From contig SYGW01000083.1 in the NCBI GenBank assembly GCA_005800255.1, forward strand, positions 1 through 6,513: 6,513 nucleotides of DNA, written 5' to 3'. Below are positions 6,409 to 6,513 of the stretch, piece after piece. This DNA is from Nitrospiraceae bacterium. Its GTDB lineage: Bacteria; Nitrospirota; Nitrospiria; Nitrospirales; Nitrospiraceae. The position numbers were made by a program, and so were the translations under genes. Within the stretch, counting starts at the first letter, position 1; every line of letters begins with the position of its first letter. The notes under the pieces were generated by a model that did not search any database, had not been told where the DNA came from, and saw only the letters and a list, made by a program, of their open reading frames with translations.

Positions 6409-6513
6409 TCGCTCAGCACCACAGCATCGGCCATGTGCCAGCGCACATGAACCGCATCGCCTCGTTGGAGCCCCTTCTGACCGGACTCATCGTTCGGCAC
6501 GCGCACGTTCCAG
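6405..6513 (-). CDS. potA: Polyamine ABC transporter ATP-binding protein PotA, C-terminal end only
   Basis: Only the last 35 codons are in the window, from WNVRVPNDES to the TGA at 6405-6407, so the ATPase motifs are not visible. What can be seen fits the end of the TOBE domain of PotA-type ATPases: a strand, a charged turn, QRGDAVHVRWHMADAVVL and a short tail. The assignment rests mainly on position directly before potB with an ATGA overlap. It would energise uptake from the cytoplasmic side. Confidence 0.8.
   Translation of the reverse strand, partial: WNVRVPNDESGQKGLQRGDAVHVRWHMADAVVLSE

Noticed and set aside
5653..6450. A 265-codon plus-strand frame opposite potB
   Set aside because: Extremely hydrophilic composition is the mirror of a membrane-protein gene; potB on the other strand has clear family motifs.

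Overview
All recognised genes lie on the minus strand, so the window reads biologically from its right end to its left end. Two ordinary bacterial transport operons are present. They are a polyamine ABC importer (potA end, potB, potC, potD; 3694-6513) and a tripartite heavy-metal-type RND efflux pump (TolC-like outer-membrane channel, lipoprotein adaptor, start of the inner-membrane permease; 1-3614). Coding density is very high, the composition is moderately GC-rich, and the channel and adaptor show that the host has an outer membrane. The style and gene content would fit a Nitrospira-like member of Nitrospirota or a comparable Gram-negative lineage. No rRNA or other marker is present, so this placement is a weak inference.

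Right part, 3694-6513: the last 35 codons of the ATPase PotA run into permease PotB through a 4-base ATGA overlap. PotB runs into permease PotC the same way, and PotC is followed after 7 bases by the binding protein PotD. The PotD ribosome-binding site includes part of the PotC stop codon. The genes form one translationally coupled unit. PotD catches a polyamine in the periplasm, PotB and PotC form the membrane channel, and PotA powers import.

Middle, 3615-3693: this 79-base spacer is the only real intergenic gap. It carries a good sigma70-type promoter (TATAAT at -10) facing the efflux operon. I see no convincing terminator after potD. The promoter lies so close to the GTG at 3614 that a start inside the first codons of the channel gene, at 3578, is more plausible.

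Left part, 1-3614: the channel gene and adaptor gene overlap by ATGA. Between the adaptor stop and the permease start there are 52 bases with no ribosome-binding site directly before the permease. They hold an 18-codon open frame whose GTG overlaps the adaptor stop and whose TGA overlaps the permease ATG. It is preceded by AGGAGGTGA, a full complement to the 16S rRNA tail, and that site can be folded away against a CCTCCT inside the small frame. This looks like a coupling or leader ORF and is the most interesting point in the window. The permease runs off the left edge after 347 codons.

I found no mobile elements, CRISPR arrays, tRNA or rRNA genes, and no sign of a wholly new system.
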